A DNA stretch of 20,052 nucleotides from Planctomycetaceae bacterium (GTDB lineage Bacteria > Planctomycetota > Planctomycetia > Pirellulales > JAEUIK01): the NCBI GenBank assembly GCA_016793185.1, contig JAEUIK010000511.1:1-20052 (forward strand), in the 5' to 3' direction. The translations under genes and the position numbers were made by a program. Under the pieces are notes generated by a model that was not told where the DNA came from, did not search any database, and saw nothing but the letters and a program-made list of their open reading frames with translations. How positions within the stretch are numbered: position 1 is the stretch's first letter; each line of letters starts with the position of its first letter. Below, piece by piece: positions 1 through 6,466 of this stretch.

Positions 1-454
1 CGGCCGCCAGCGAGGAGACATTGATGATGGATCCCCCTTGCTGTTCGCGCATCACCGGCAGGACGTGTTTGGCCGCCAGGAAAGCTCCCTTCAGATTGAC
101 GTCCAGGATCTGATCCCAGGCCGAGGCCGCCAGCCGCGTGAGCTCGTCGTCGCTGGTGGCAATGCCCACGTTGTAGTGGAGGACGTCAATCCGACCGAAA
201 GCGACGAGGCATTCATCGGCCATGCGCGCGCAACTTCCCTCGTCGGTCACGTCGCCGATAAAGATCTGGGCCAGACCCTGCTCGCGCTCGATCAGCTGTT
301 GGGTCTCGCGCACCGAAACCGGATCGCGGTCGACCAGGAGCACGCGGGCCCCCTCGCGGGCGAAGAGGATGGCCGTAGCGCGTCCGTTGCCGATCGTATC
401 GCCGGCGGTCTGGCCCGCACCCACGACAATGGCCACTTTGCCTGCCAGCCGCAT
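1..454 (-). CDS. SDR-family NAD(P)-dependent oxidoreductase (3' part beyond window)
   Basis: The start is ATG at 454 and the frame stays open to the window edge, giving 151 residues of what is normally a protein of about 250-280. The Rossmann nucleotide-binding start is visible: strand KVAIVVG at residues 6-12, then a long glycine-rich loop (GAGQTAGDTIGNGRA, 12-26), then the second strand ending in VD (about residue 42). Further on are the GDVTD adenine-site motif, a YNVG variant of the usual NNAG motif, the NLKGAF helix motif and INVSS, whose second Ser is the expected catalytic Ser. The YxxxK catalytic pair lies outside the window. The family oxidises or reduces alcohols and ketones; the substrate cannot be read here. 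It is 82 bp downstream of the ATP-grasp gene on the same strand, so it could be the last gene of that transcript. Family call is firm; specificity is unknown. Confidence 0.88.
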   Translation of the reverse strand, partial: MRLAGKVAIVVGAGQTAGDTIGNGRATAILFAREGARVLLVDRDPVSVRETQQLIEREQGLAQIFIGDVTDEGSCARMADECLVAFGRIDVLHYNVGIATSDDELTRLAASAWDQILDVNLKGAFLAAKHVLPVMREQQGGSIINVSSLAA

Positions 455-489
455 GAAGCACCTTGGAGGAAGAGGTTCTGACCGGCTCT

Positions 490-504
490 GGCCCGCGCAG
501 GGCC
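490..504. other. Short GC hairpin in the gap between ATP-grasp and SDR genes
   Basis: GGCCC at 490-494 and GGGCC at 500-504 form a perfect 5-bp stem with a 5-nt loop. It lies in the 82-bp gap (455-536) after the ATP-grasp stop. There is no T tract, so it is not a classical terminator. It might stabilise or process the mRNA, or be a chance structure in GC-rich DNA. Confidence 0.25.
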
Positions 505-536
505 GGGCGACGGAGTCGTACCGCCAGGCCGAGTTG

Positions 537-1589
537 TTACATCCGCCAGGCGAATTTGCAACTCAGGCCGAGGGTGATGATGCGGTGCAGCAGTTCGTCG
601 TAGGACCAGCCCACCGCTTCGGCCGACTCGGCAAAGTCCTCGCCGTAGGAGAGGTTCGGGTTCGGATTGGCCTCGAGCACGTAGGCTCGTCCATCCTCGC
701 CCAGGCGGAGGTCGATGCGGGCATAGCCAGTCAGAAAAAGCGCGCGATAGGTGCGCAGGCACTGCTTGGTGATGGCTGCCCTGAGATTGTCGGGCAGATC
801 GACCGAGGCGGCGGTTTCGACGCCGAGTTTCTCCTGGTACTCATAGTCCCATTTCACTTTGGCCGTGGCGATCAAGGGGACCTTGTCGGACTTGGTGAAC
901 TTGAGCTCCCAGATCGGCAAGGCCTTGAGCCGCTGATTGCCGAGGATCCCGACGTACAGTTCGCGTCCCTTGATGTACTCTTCGACCAGCGCGTCGGACT
1001 TGACGTGTTCGTGAATGAACTCGACGCGATCCTTGAGCTTTTCGTCGCTGGTGACGATCGAGGCCTGCGAAATCCCTAGCGACGCCTCCTCGCTGGCCGA
1101 TTTGACCAGCAAGGGGTAATTCAGCCGGCGGGGTGGCTGTACGCTGCGCTTCAGCGGGTACACCACAAAGCGCGGGGTCAGGATGCGATGGTAGGCGAGG
1201 ATCTGCTTCGAGAGAAACTTATCGTGCGCCAACAACAGGCCGCGCGGGTTGCAGCCCGTGTAGGGCTGCCGCAAGAGTTCCAGATAACTGACGACGTGCT
1301 GGTCGTAGACGGCGACGCCGTGGAATTCCTCGAGCAGGTTGAAAGTGATGTGCGGCTTGAACTGCTCGATCTCCTTGCGGATCTTGCCCAGGTCGTCCCA
1401 GACCCCGACGGGCTGCACTTCGTGTCCCATCTCGCGCAGCGTATGCACCACGTCGAACTCGGTCTTCCACTCCTGGATTTCCTTGTCGCTGTAGCCTTCG
1501 AGGCTATCCGGCGGCACGAGATCCTCGTGAACCAGAACCGAGATACGAAATTTTTTCTTGCGCCGGAATTTCTTCTTGGCGGCATTCAC
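537..1589 (-). CDS. ATP-grasp ligase, D-Ala-D-Ala ligase-like
   Basis: The product is a 350-residue ATP-grasp enzyme; the family joins a carboxylate to an amine through an acyl-phosphate, using ATP and Mg. The GTG start at 1589 overlaps the TGA of the upstream peptidase gene (GTGA, 4 bp), which argues for translational coupling and against a longer ATG-started form that would reach 124 bp into that gene. Visible features are a polybasic N-terminus (nine Lys/Arg among residues 5-15), TFNLLEEFHG (about 95-105), AHDKFLSKQIL with the ligase-type DK..K helix, the glycine/Ser loop SASEEASLGIS, LVEEYIKGREL, and the Mg-ligand set D293, E306 and N308 in VLEANPNPNL. The 13- and 2-residue spacing of these ligands matches D-Ala-D-Ala ligases. 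No cell-wall genes lie nearby, so the substrate is open: a peptide, an amino acid or a small metabolite. Confidence 0.85.
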   Translation of the reverse strand: MNAAKKKFRRKKKFRISVLVHEDLVPPDSLEGYSDKEIQEWKTEFDVVHTLREMGHEVQPVGVWDDLGKIRKEIEQFKPHITFNLLEEFHGVAVYDQHVVSYLELLRQPYTGCNPRGLLLAHDKFLSKQILAYHRILTPRFVVYPLKRSVQPPRRLNYPLLVKSASEEASLGISQASIVTSDEKLKDRVEFIHEHVKSDALVEEYIKGRELYVGILGNQRLKALPIWELKFTKSDKVPLIATAKVKWDYEYQEKLGVETAASVDLPDNLRAAITKQCLRTYRALFLTGYARIDLRLGEDGRAYVLEANPNPNLSYGEDFAESAEAVGWSYDELLHRIITLGLSCKFAWRM

Positions 1590-2686
1590 AGGGCTACCCG
1601 ATGGGTTCCACCTTGCAGGTAGTGCATCGTCTGCGACGTAACGAGCGCCGAGGCGGCGCGCAGCGTTTCGCGCGGCGATCGGGCGACCCGCAGGTTCAAC
1701 TCGCGGCACCGCTGGGTGATCTCACGCAGAATGTGCTCGATCGTATGGGGGTAGTCGCCGGCGTGCTCGGCGGCCCGACGCCGCAGCTCGACGCGGTGGG
1801 CCCGCAGAAAACCCGCGGCCGTCGGCAGACGAGCGGAGCCACGGTCGTTGGTGAACACCTTGAGCAGTTGGCGGTCGTAGGTGCTTGGCAATTCCATGCC
1901 ATAGTACTCGCGCTTCTGGGCGTAGTGTTCGCCGAGCGTCTTCTTGATGGTCCGCAACGGTTCGACCTGCTCGCGCGTCGCGACCAGCGGAGCACGCGCG
2001 CCGACTTCCTCCATCAGTTCCGCCACGTACTCCAGTTTCTTCAAGGCGGGCCATTGGGCATAGGCCGATCTCCAGTTGGAACGCGGCTTGAGCCACACGG
2101 CGAATGTCTCGGCAAAATCTTCCGCCGGGTGAGCTTGCGCGTAACAGGGCTCGAGATGCAGGACGAACTTTCGGCTCGAGGGCTTGGGCGAGTAATGCTC
2201 GGGATACGGCGCCGTGTATCGCCCGAACAGCTCGCGGTACCGCCGTCGCCGGTGCAGGCGATACGCGGTGTCGAGCGCGTGGCCTGCTTCGTGACGGAGG
2301 ATTCGCATGCACCACTCCTCGGTGCCACCCTCCACTTCGAGCATCTGTTTGCGTTCGAGCCGAGCCAGTCGGGGATGCGCCAGGTAGAACGGGATGGCAA
2401 TGCCCGGTATGCCGTCGGGCGAGAACCATTCTTCCGATAACCAGAAATGGGGGCGAAAGCGAACTCCGCGCTCCGCCAGCTCCTCGTACAGGCGCTCGAT
2501 CCGCGCGGCCATGGCCGTCTTCTCGATCCGCAGACCGAGATCGCAGATTCGCCAGGCGAGGAGTTCATCGTCGGGCAACTGCGACCAGCGACGGACGTTC
2601 GCCCCTCGTTGCGGCCGCGTGACGCGCTGGAATCCATTGAGTTCGTGGGGCGACTTCACGATCCGACTGCTCAAGCTCCGGGCCAT
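1586..2686 (-). CDS. Putative zinc-dependent metallopeptidase
   Basis: This 366-residue protein has a clear zinc-peptidase motif, HEAGH at residues 132-136: two His ligands and the catalytic Glu133. Fifty-four to fifty-seven residues later is AEDFAETFAVWL, where Glu190 or Glu193 is the likely third ligand. That layout resembles other putative zinc-binding metallopeptidases with an EDWAET-type second motif. The protein has many Arg and Tyr residues and shows no signal peptide or membrane segment, so it is probably cytoplasmic. The start is ATG at 2686, without a good ribosome binding site. The C-terminal third (about 235-366) is helical and charged and has no motif I recognise. The gene overlaps the ATP-grasp gene by 4 bp, so the two proteins are probably made together and act in one pathway. 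Peptidase class is well supported; the substrate is unknown. Confidence 0.75.
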   Translation of the reverse strand: MARSLSSRIVKSPHELNGFQRVTRPQRGANVRRWSQLPDDELLAWRICDLGLRIEKTAMAARIERLYEELAERGVRFRPHFWLSEEWFSPDGIPGIAIPFYLAHPRLARLERKQMLEVEGGTEEWCMRILRHEAGHALDTAYRLHRRRRYRELFGRYTAPYPEHYSPKPSSRKFVLHLEPCYAQAHPAEDFAETFAVWLKPRSNWRSAYAQWPALKKLEYVAELMEEVGARAPLVATREQVEPLRTIKKTLGEHYAQKREYYGMELPSTYDRQLLKVFTNDRGSARLPTAAGFLRAHRVELRRRAAEHAGDYPHTIEHILREITQRCRELNLRVARSPRETLRAASALVTSQTMHYLQGGTHRVAL

Positions 2687-2721
2687 GGCGGCAGGTGAGC
2701 CGACAACTGGTACTCTCCCCT

Positions 2722-2748
2722 AGGATAGCACTTGCCGCGGGCTGTCGA
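2722..2748 (-). promoter_or_regulatory. Candidate promoter of the metallopeptidase/ATP-grasp operon
   Basis: Read on the minus strand, TCGACA (2743-2748, five of six matches to the -35 consensus) is followed after 15 nt by TATCCT (2722-2727), preceded by an extended -10 TGC. A transcript would start near 2713-2716, leaving a leader of about 30 nt before the ATG at 2686. The 15-nt spacer is short and planctomycete promoters are poorly defined, so this is only a candidate. The hairpin at 2738-2754 overlaps the -35 box. Confidence 0.3.
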
Positions 2749-3060
2749 AGCCCGAGAACCGGACGATCGGGACGGCGACGACCCCGGCCGCCCGGGGGCC
2801 GCGCGGGACTTCTGCAGGATCGGCGTAGCGAGGCTGTCGAGAGTTGCGGCATTTTCGGCGCAGCAGCTGGCCGAAAAAACCACGTCCGTGGGGGTGCATA
2901 GAACACCCAATCCGGCCGGGCAGGAGTGGAACCAGCGGGCGAATCCTCGGAGACCGACGCATCGCGTCGCACGCGGGAGGCTCGGAAACGCCCCTTCGGT
3001 GCCGGCGATCGGGTCTGCCCGGAGAGGCTCTCCGCGGCGGCCCTTCGATTTAGTAGGCGC

Positions 3061-3082
3061 GCCCAAATTGGGCAAGTATACT
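3061..3082 (+). promoter_or_regulatory. Palindrome and -10-like element upstream of the SGNH operon
   Basis: GCCCAAATTGGGC (3061-3073) is a perfect inverted repeat, with 6-bp arms around one central base. Three bases later comes TATACT (3077-3082), five of six matches to the -10 consensus. No good -35 is seen 16-18 nt upstream (about 3054-3059 reads TAGGCG). An A/T-centred palindrome just upstream of a -10 box, in GC-rich DNA, is the arrangement expected for an operator of a dimeric regulator. It lies about 130 bp before the SGNH hydrolase start at 3213. Confidence 0.4.
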
Positions 3083-3212
3083 GACAAACCTTGCCCGGCC
3101 GCCCGCAATTCAGAGAGGGAAATGTGGTGCTGGCTCTCGGCTAGCTCACGTACACCGGGCGACGTAACTATTTCGGGCGGCACACGTTCTGGTAGCCGGT
3201 GTACTCACCGCG

Positions 3213-4202
3213 ATGCGTCAAATCTTCCAATACCACCCGGTGGTGGGCTACACGTTCGTGCCGGAAGTCCGGGCCCGGATTCCGCACGAAACCGGCGGGT
3301 ACCTGGTCCGCGCCAATCGAGCGGGATTTCGCGCCGATCGCGACTTCGTACCGCAGCGGACACCAGGGCTGCGGCGGGTTCTCCTGTTCGGCGATTCCTT
3401 CACCGCGGGGGATGGCGTCTCCAACGGGCAGCGCTACGCCGACCGGCTCGAGCAGGAAGTCGATCGTCTGGAGGTCTACAACTTTGGCCTGCCCGGCTCG
3501 GGGACTGATCAGCAATACCTCGCCTACCGCGAATTCGCCCAGGGGATCGAGCATGATGTGCTGATCATCGCCGTCCTGGTCGAGAACATCCGGCGAATCG
3601 TCTCGGCCTATCGCGAATATCTCAACGACCAGGGAGAGCCGGTTCTCTACGCCAAGCCCTACTACCTGCTGGAGGGGAACGAACTGGTCCTCAAGAACAA
3701 CCCGCCGGCCAAGGACCCGATTCCCAAGGCGGAGTTCGATCGTGACGCCGGCGAGCAGGTCGACCAGGGGGGCCGTTTTCTTGGTTTGCGGAAGCTGGTG
3801 ATCGCCGCTGGACTCAAGGGCATCGCGCAGAAGATCACCCGCTATCAGCCCGTGCCCGAGTACAACTCGCCCGACGACCCTGCCTGGCAGCTCATGCGGG
3901 CGATTCTGGTTCGCTGGATCGGCAGTCACCCGCGACCGGTGGTGGTGATGCCGATCCCGCTTTACCATTTTGTCGAGCAAACGAGCAATCCGGACGCCTA
4001 CCGCGAGCGCTTTCGGGAGTTGGCCCGCGACACAGGCTGTACCTTGCACGATCCGCTGGCCGATCTGCTGGCGTACTCGGCCGAAGAGCGCCGAGCATTT
4101 CGCTTCGAGAAAGACATCCATCCCACGCCGGCTTATCATGCGGCGTTGGCCAAATCCTTGGCGGTAACGGTGCGCCGACTGCTTCCCGAGACGACCCCCT
4201 AA
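3213..4202 (+). CDS. SGNH/GDSL-family hydrolase
   Basis: The product is a 329-residue SGNH hydrolase, a superfamily of esterases, acyltransferases and deacetylases that act on lipids and glycans. Block I is VLLFGDSFTAGDG with nucleophile Ser62. Block II is NFGLPGSGTDQQ (oxyanion Gly). The Asn in LVENIRR may serve as block III. The catalytic pair at the C-terminus is DIHPTPAYH with Asp301 and His303. The N-terminal 55 residues (HPVVGYTFVPE, then VRANRAGFRAD) form the small beta region common in SGNH proteins that precede the GDS block. I see no signal peptide or membrane helix, so a cytoplasmic site is likely. ATG at 3213 is the only reasonable start, since an in-frame TAA lies at 3165, but no clear ribosome binding site precedes it. 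It heads a four-gene operon and lies 43 bp before the carbamoyltransferase. Confidence 0.88.
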   Translation: MRQIFQYHPVVGYTFVPEVRARIPHETGGYLVRANRAGFRADRDFVPQRTPGLRRVLLFGDSFTAGDGVSNGQRYADRLEQEVDRLEVYNFGLPGSGTDQQYLAYREFAQGIEHDVLIIAVLVENIRRIVSAYREYLNDQGEPVLYAKPYYLLEGNELVLKNNPPAKDPIPKAEFDRDAGEQVDQGGRFLGLRKLVIAAGLKGIAQKITRYQPVPEYNSPDDPAWQLMRAILVRWIGSHPRPVVVMPIPLYHFVEQTSNPDAYRERFRELARDTGCTLHDPLADLLAYSAEERRAFRFEKDIHPTPAYHAALAKSLAVTVRRLLPETTP

Positions 4203-4203
4203 A

Positions 4204-4222
4204 GGTGCCGCCCGACGGCGCC
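4204..4222 (+). other. Intergenic hairpin before the carbamoyltransferase start
   Basis: GGTGCCG (4204-4210) can pair with CGGCGCC (4216-4222) through seven pairs, one of them G-U, around a 5-nt loop. It starts one base after the SGNH stop codon and ends 15 nt before the carbamoyltransferase Shine-Dalgarno sequence. No T tract follows, so it may be an mRNA-stability or translation element rather than a terminator. Confidence 0.35.
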
Positions 4223-4245
4223 CAGCGTTGGAGAGCGAGGACGAA

Positions 4246-6093
4246 TTGAGCAAGACCATTCTCGGCATCTCGGCCTTCTATCACGATTCGGCGGCGGCCG
4301 TCGTGCGCGACGGCGAAATTGTCGCCGCGGCGCAGGAGGAGCGCTTCAGCCGGAAGAAGCACGACCCGCGCTTTCCCCGGCACGCCGTCAACTACTGCCT
4401 GGAAGAGGCCTTCGTCGAACCCAGCGAGCTCGACGCAATTGTCTTCTACGACAATCCGGTGCTGACGCTGGATCGTGTCGTCAAGAGCTGCCTGACCGCC
4501 GGCTCCGGCGCGCTCGACCAGTTCGAGACGGCCGCGCGCTCGCTGCTGGGCGTCAAGGTCTGGATCCAGGACTATGTCCGGCAGACGGTGGGATCGCTCG
4601 GCAAAGAAGGGCGGCTGCTCTTCACCGAACACCACATGTCGCATGCCGCCTCGGCCTTCTATCCATCGCCGTTTCACGAGGCCGCCATCCTCGTGGCCGA
4701 TGGCGTCGGCGAGTGGGCGACCACCACCCTCGGCGCCGGCCGCGAGAACCAGGTCGAACTGTTCCAGGAGATCGATTACCCGCACTCCCTGGGGTTGCTC
4801 TACAGCGCCTTCACCTCGTTCTGCGGGTTCAAGGTCAACTCGGGCGAGTACAAGCTGATGGGGTTGGCGCCGTACGGCCAGCCGCACTACGCCGACAAGA
4901 TTCTGGAGCACCTGATCGACGTCCGGCCCGATGGTTCCTACCGCCTCGACATGCGGTACTTCGGGTACCTCGACAGCCACAAGATGACCAACGAGCGGTT
5001 CCATGAGCTGTTCGGCGGACCGCCGCGCGAGGCCGAGTCGAACATCACGCGGCGCGAAATGGATCTGGCCGCGTCAGTCCAAGTGGTGCTCGAAGAGGTC
5101 ATGCTCAAGATGGCCCGCCACCTCCGCGAGCGGACCGGCCTGTCGCAGCTCGTGCTGGCCGGCGGCGTGGCGCTCAACTGTGTGATGAACGGCAAACTGC
5201 TCCGCGAAAAGATCTTTGACGAACTTTGGATCCAGCCTGCGGCCGGCGACGCGGGGGGATCGCTGGGGGCCGCGCTGATGGCCCACTACCACTATTTCGG
5301 CGGCCAGCGCAAATACAATCCGACCGGGCGCGACTCGCAGCACGGCAGTTACTTCGGCCCGGCCTACTCGGTCCACGAGACCAAGGCCTTGTTGGACCGC
5401 AAGGGCTACCCCTACGAGCACGTCCCCGATCCCGAGCAGCGCGCGGCAAAAATCGCCGCCGAACTGGCAGCCGGCAAAATTGTCGGTTTTTGCTCGGGGC
5501 GCATGGAGTTCGGTCCGCGGTCCTTGGGGGCACGCTCGATCATCGGCGATCCGCGCCGCGTCGATATGCAGCAAGTGATGAACCTCAAGATCAAGTACCG
5601 CGAGTCATTCCGGCCCTTTGCGCCGGCCGTGCTGCTGGAGGATGTCGCGGAATACTTCGACCTGCACTGCGAAAGCCCCTACATGCTCCTGGTCGACCAG
5701 GTGCAGCCCCAGCGCCAGCGCGCGATGGATTGGGCCAAGTTTCGCTCGGGCGACGACAACATGCTGGAGGTGATCAGCCAGCCGCGGTCGGATATTCCCG
5801 CGGTGACGCACGTCGACTACAGCGCGCGGGTGCAAACGGTCCACCCGGACGACAATCCCGAGTTCGCGCGGGTGTTGCGCAAATTCAAGGAGCTGACCGG
5901 CTGCAGCGTGCTGGTCAATACGTCCTTCAACGTGCGTGGCGAGCCCATCGTCTGCACGCCGCAGGATGCGTACCTCTGCTTCATGCGGACGGAGATCGAT
6001 CTCCTGGTGCTCGACGAGTGCCTGCTCCACAAGTCGGCGCAGCCGGCGATGGAAGACAGTCAGGACTGGAGGAAAGAATATGAGCTGGACTGA
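4246..6093 (+). CDS. Carbamoyltransferase (NodU/CmcH/TobZ family)
   Basis: This is a complete 615-residue O-carbamoyltransferase. Enzymes of this family make carbamoyl-adenylate from carbamoyl phosphate and ATP in a Kae1-like domain and transfer the carbamoyl group to a hydroxyl of a sugar or metabolite. The N-terminus MSKTILGISAFYHDSAAA matches the family, so I choose TTG at 4246, with GAGGA at 4237-4241, over TTG at 4228. Seen in order: His13 region, HHMSHA with His129 and His133, DGVGEW with Asp152, GGVALNCVMNG (about 305-315), FGPRSLGARSI, KYRESFRPFAP, and NTSFNVRGEPIVCTP near the end, typical of the C-terminal domain. The last 14 bp overlap the next gene. The neighbouring SGNH hydrolase and deacetylase suggest a glycan or glycosylated metabolite as acceptor, which is inference. 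Confidence 0.95.
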   Translation: MSKTILGISAFYHDSAAAVVRDGEIVAAAQEERFSRKKHDPRFPRHAVNYCLEEAFVEPSELDAIVFYDNPVLTLDRVVKSCLTAGSGALDQFETAARSLLGVKVWIQDYVRQTVGSLGKEGRLLFTEHHMSHAASAFYPSPFHEAAILVADGVGEWATTTLGAGRENQVELFQEIDYPHSLGLLYSAFTSFCGFKVNSGEYKLMGLAPYGQPHYADKILEHLIDVRPDGSYRLDMRYFGYLDSHKMTNERFHELFGGPPREAESNITRREMDLAASVQVVLEEVMLKMARHLRERTGLSQLVLAGGVALNCVMNGKLLREKIFDELWIQPAAGDAGGSLGAALMAHYHYFGGQRKYNPTGRDSQHGSYFGPAYSVHETKALLDRKGYPYEHVPDPEQRAAKIAAELAAGKIVGFCSGRMEFGPRSLGARSIIGDPRRVDMQQVMNLKIKYRESFRPFAPAVLLEDVAEYFDLHCESPYMLLVDQVQPQRQRAMDWAKFRSGDDNMLEVISQPRSDIPAVTHVDYSARVQTVHPDDNPEFARVLRKFKELTGCSVLVNTSFNVRGEPIVCTPQDAYLCFMRTEIDLLVLDECLLHKSAQPAMEDSQDWRKEYELD

Positions 6094-6436
6094 GGCCGAG
6101 GCGACGGCGCACTTGCGGGCGCTGTTTCTCGAGCAAATGTTGCCGGCCGCGACGGTCGGGGGAAAGCCCCAGGCTTGCTTCCCGCTGGGAGCGGATCCGG
6201 CCGCGCCGACGTACTATATCGAACGCCAGAAACCCTCGATGAATCGCGAGGATTTTCTCGTCCGCACCGCGGCGGGTGGAGACGATCCGATCGTGGCTCT
6301 GGGCGAGCTGTGGTCCAGCCAGGGACTGGATCGGCTCGCCGCCCTGGCGCCCCAGCTGGCTGCGGCCGCCACGGCGCTGCGACAGATCGAGAAGCCCGCG
6401 GACGACGTTTCGCCGTTTATTTACGTCATGTTCTAA
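6080..6436 (+). CDS. Unrecognised 118-residue protein coupled to the carbamoyltransferase
   Basis: I do not recognise this family. The start is ATG at 6080, placed inside the carbamoyltransferase end (14-bp overlap) and preceded by a strong GGAGGAAAG Shine-Dalgarno (6068-6076), so translation is very likely. The product is acidic, Ala/Leu-rich and has no signal peptide or membrane helix. It has a helical N-terminus (residues 1-25), a middle part with TYYIERQKPSMNREDF that looks ordered, a helical stretch (about 70-102) and an aromatic-hydrophobic end, SPFIYVMF. Small genes following a carbamoyltransferase are known elsewhere, but I cannot equate this one with a named family. Position and coupling suggest an accessory subunit or partner of the carbamoyltransferase; this is inference. 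Confidence 0.8.
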   Translation: MSWTEAEATAHLRALFLEQMLPAATVGGKPQACFPLGADPAAPTYYIERQKPSMNREDFLVRTAAGGDDPIVALGELWSSQGLDRLAALAPQLAAAATALRQIEKPADDVSPFIYVMF

Positions 6437-6466
6437 GAACTCGGCGCCGTTTTTGGGGGGGCTGCC

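Larger units (their letters stand above)
2687..3212. other. Divergent intergenic region without a convincing gene
   Basis: About 525 bp separate the metallopeptidase start (minus strand) from the SGNH hydrolase start (plus strand). Short open frames exist on both strands, but none has recognisable protein features or a supported start. The region holds a 6-bp-stem hairpin at 2738-2754 (CGGGCT/AGCCCG), another at 3020-3034 (CGGAGA/TCTCCG), and a palindrome followed at once by a TATACT element at 3061-3082. It most likely carries the promoters for the two divergent operons. Confidence 0.6.

Noticed and set aside
1590..1709. A longer ATP-grasp form beginning at an upstream ATG.
   Set aside because: It would overlap the peptidase gene by 124 bp and add residues unlike the family; the GTG at the GTGA overlap is the better start.
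2671..3183. A 170-codon minus-strand frame in the divergent intergenic region.
   Set aside because: It has Arg/Ser/Pro-rich random-looking sequence, no ribosome site, and overlaps the peptidase start.
3168..5004. Minus-strand open frames of about 370 codons opposite the SGNH and carbamoyltransferase genes.
   Set aside because: The plus-strand proteins have complete family motifs; the minus frames show none.
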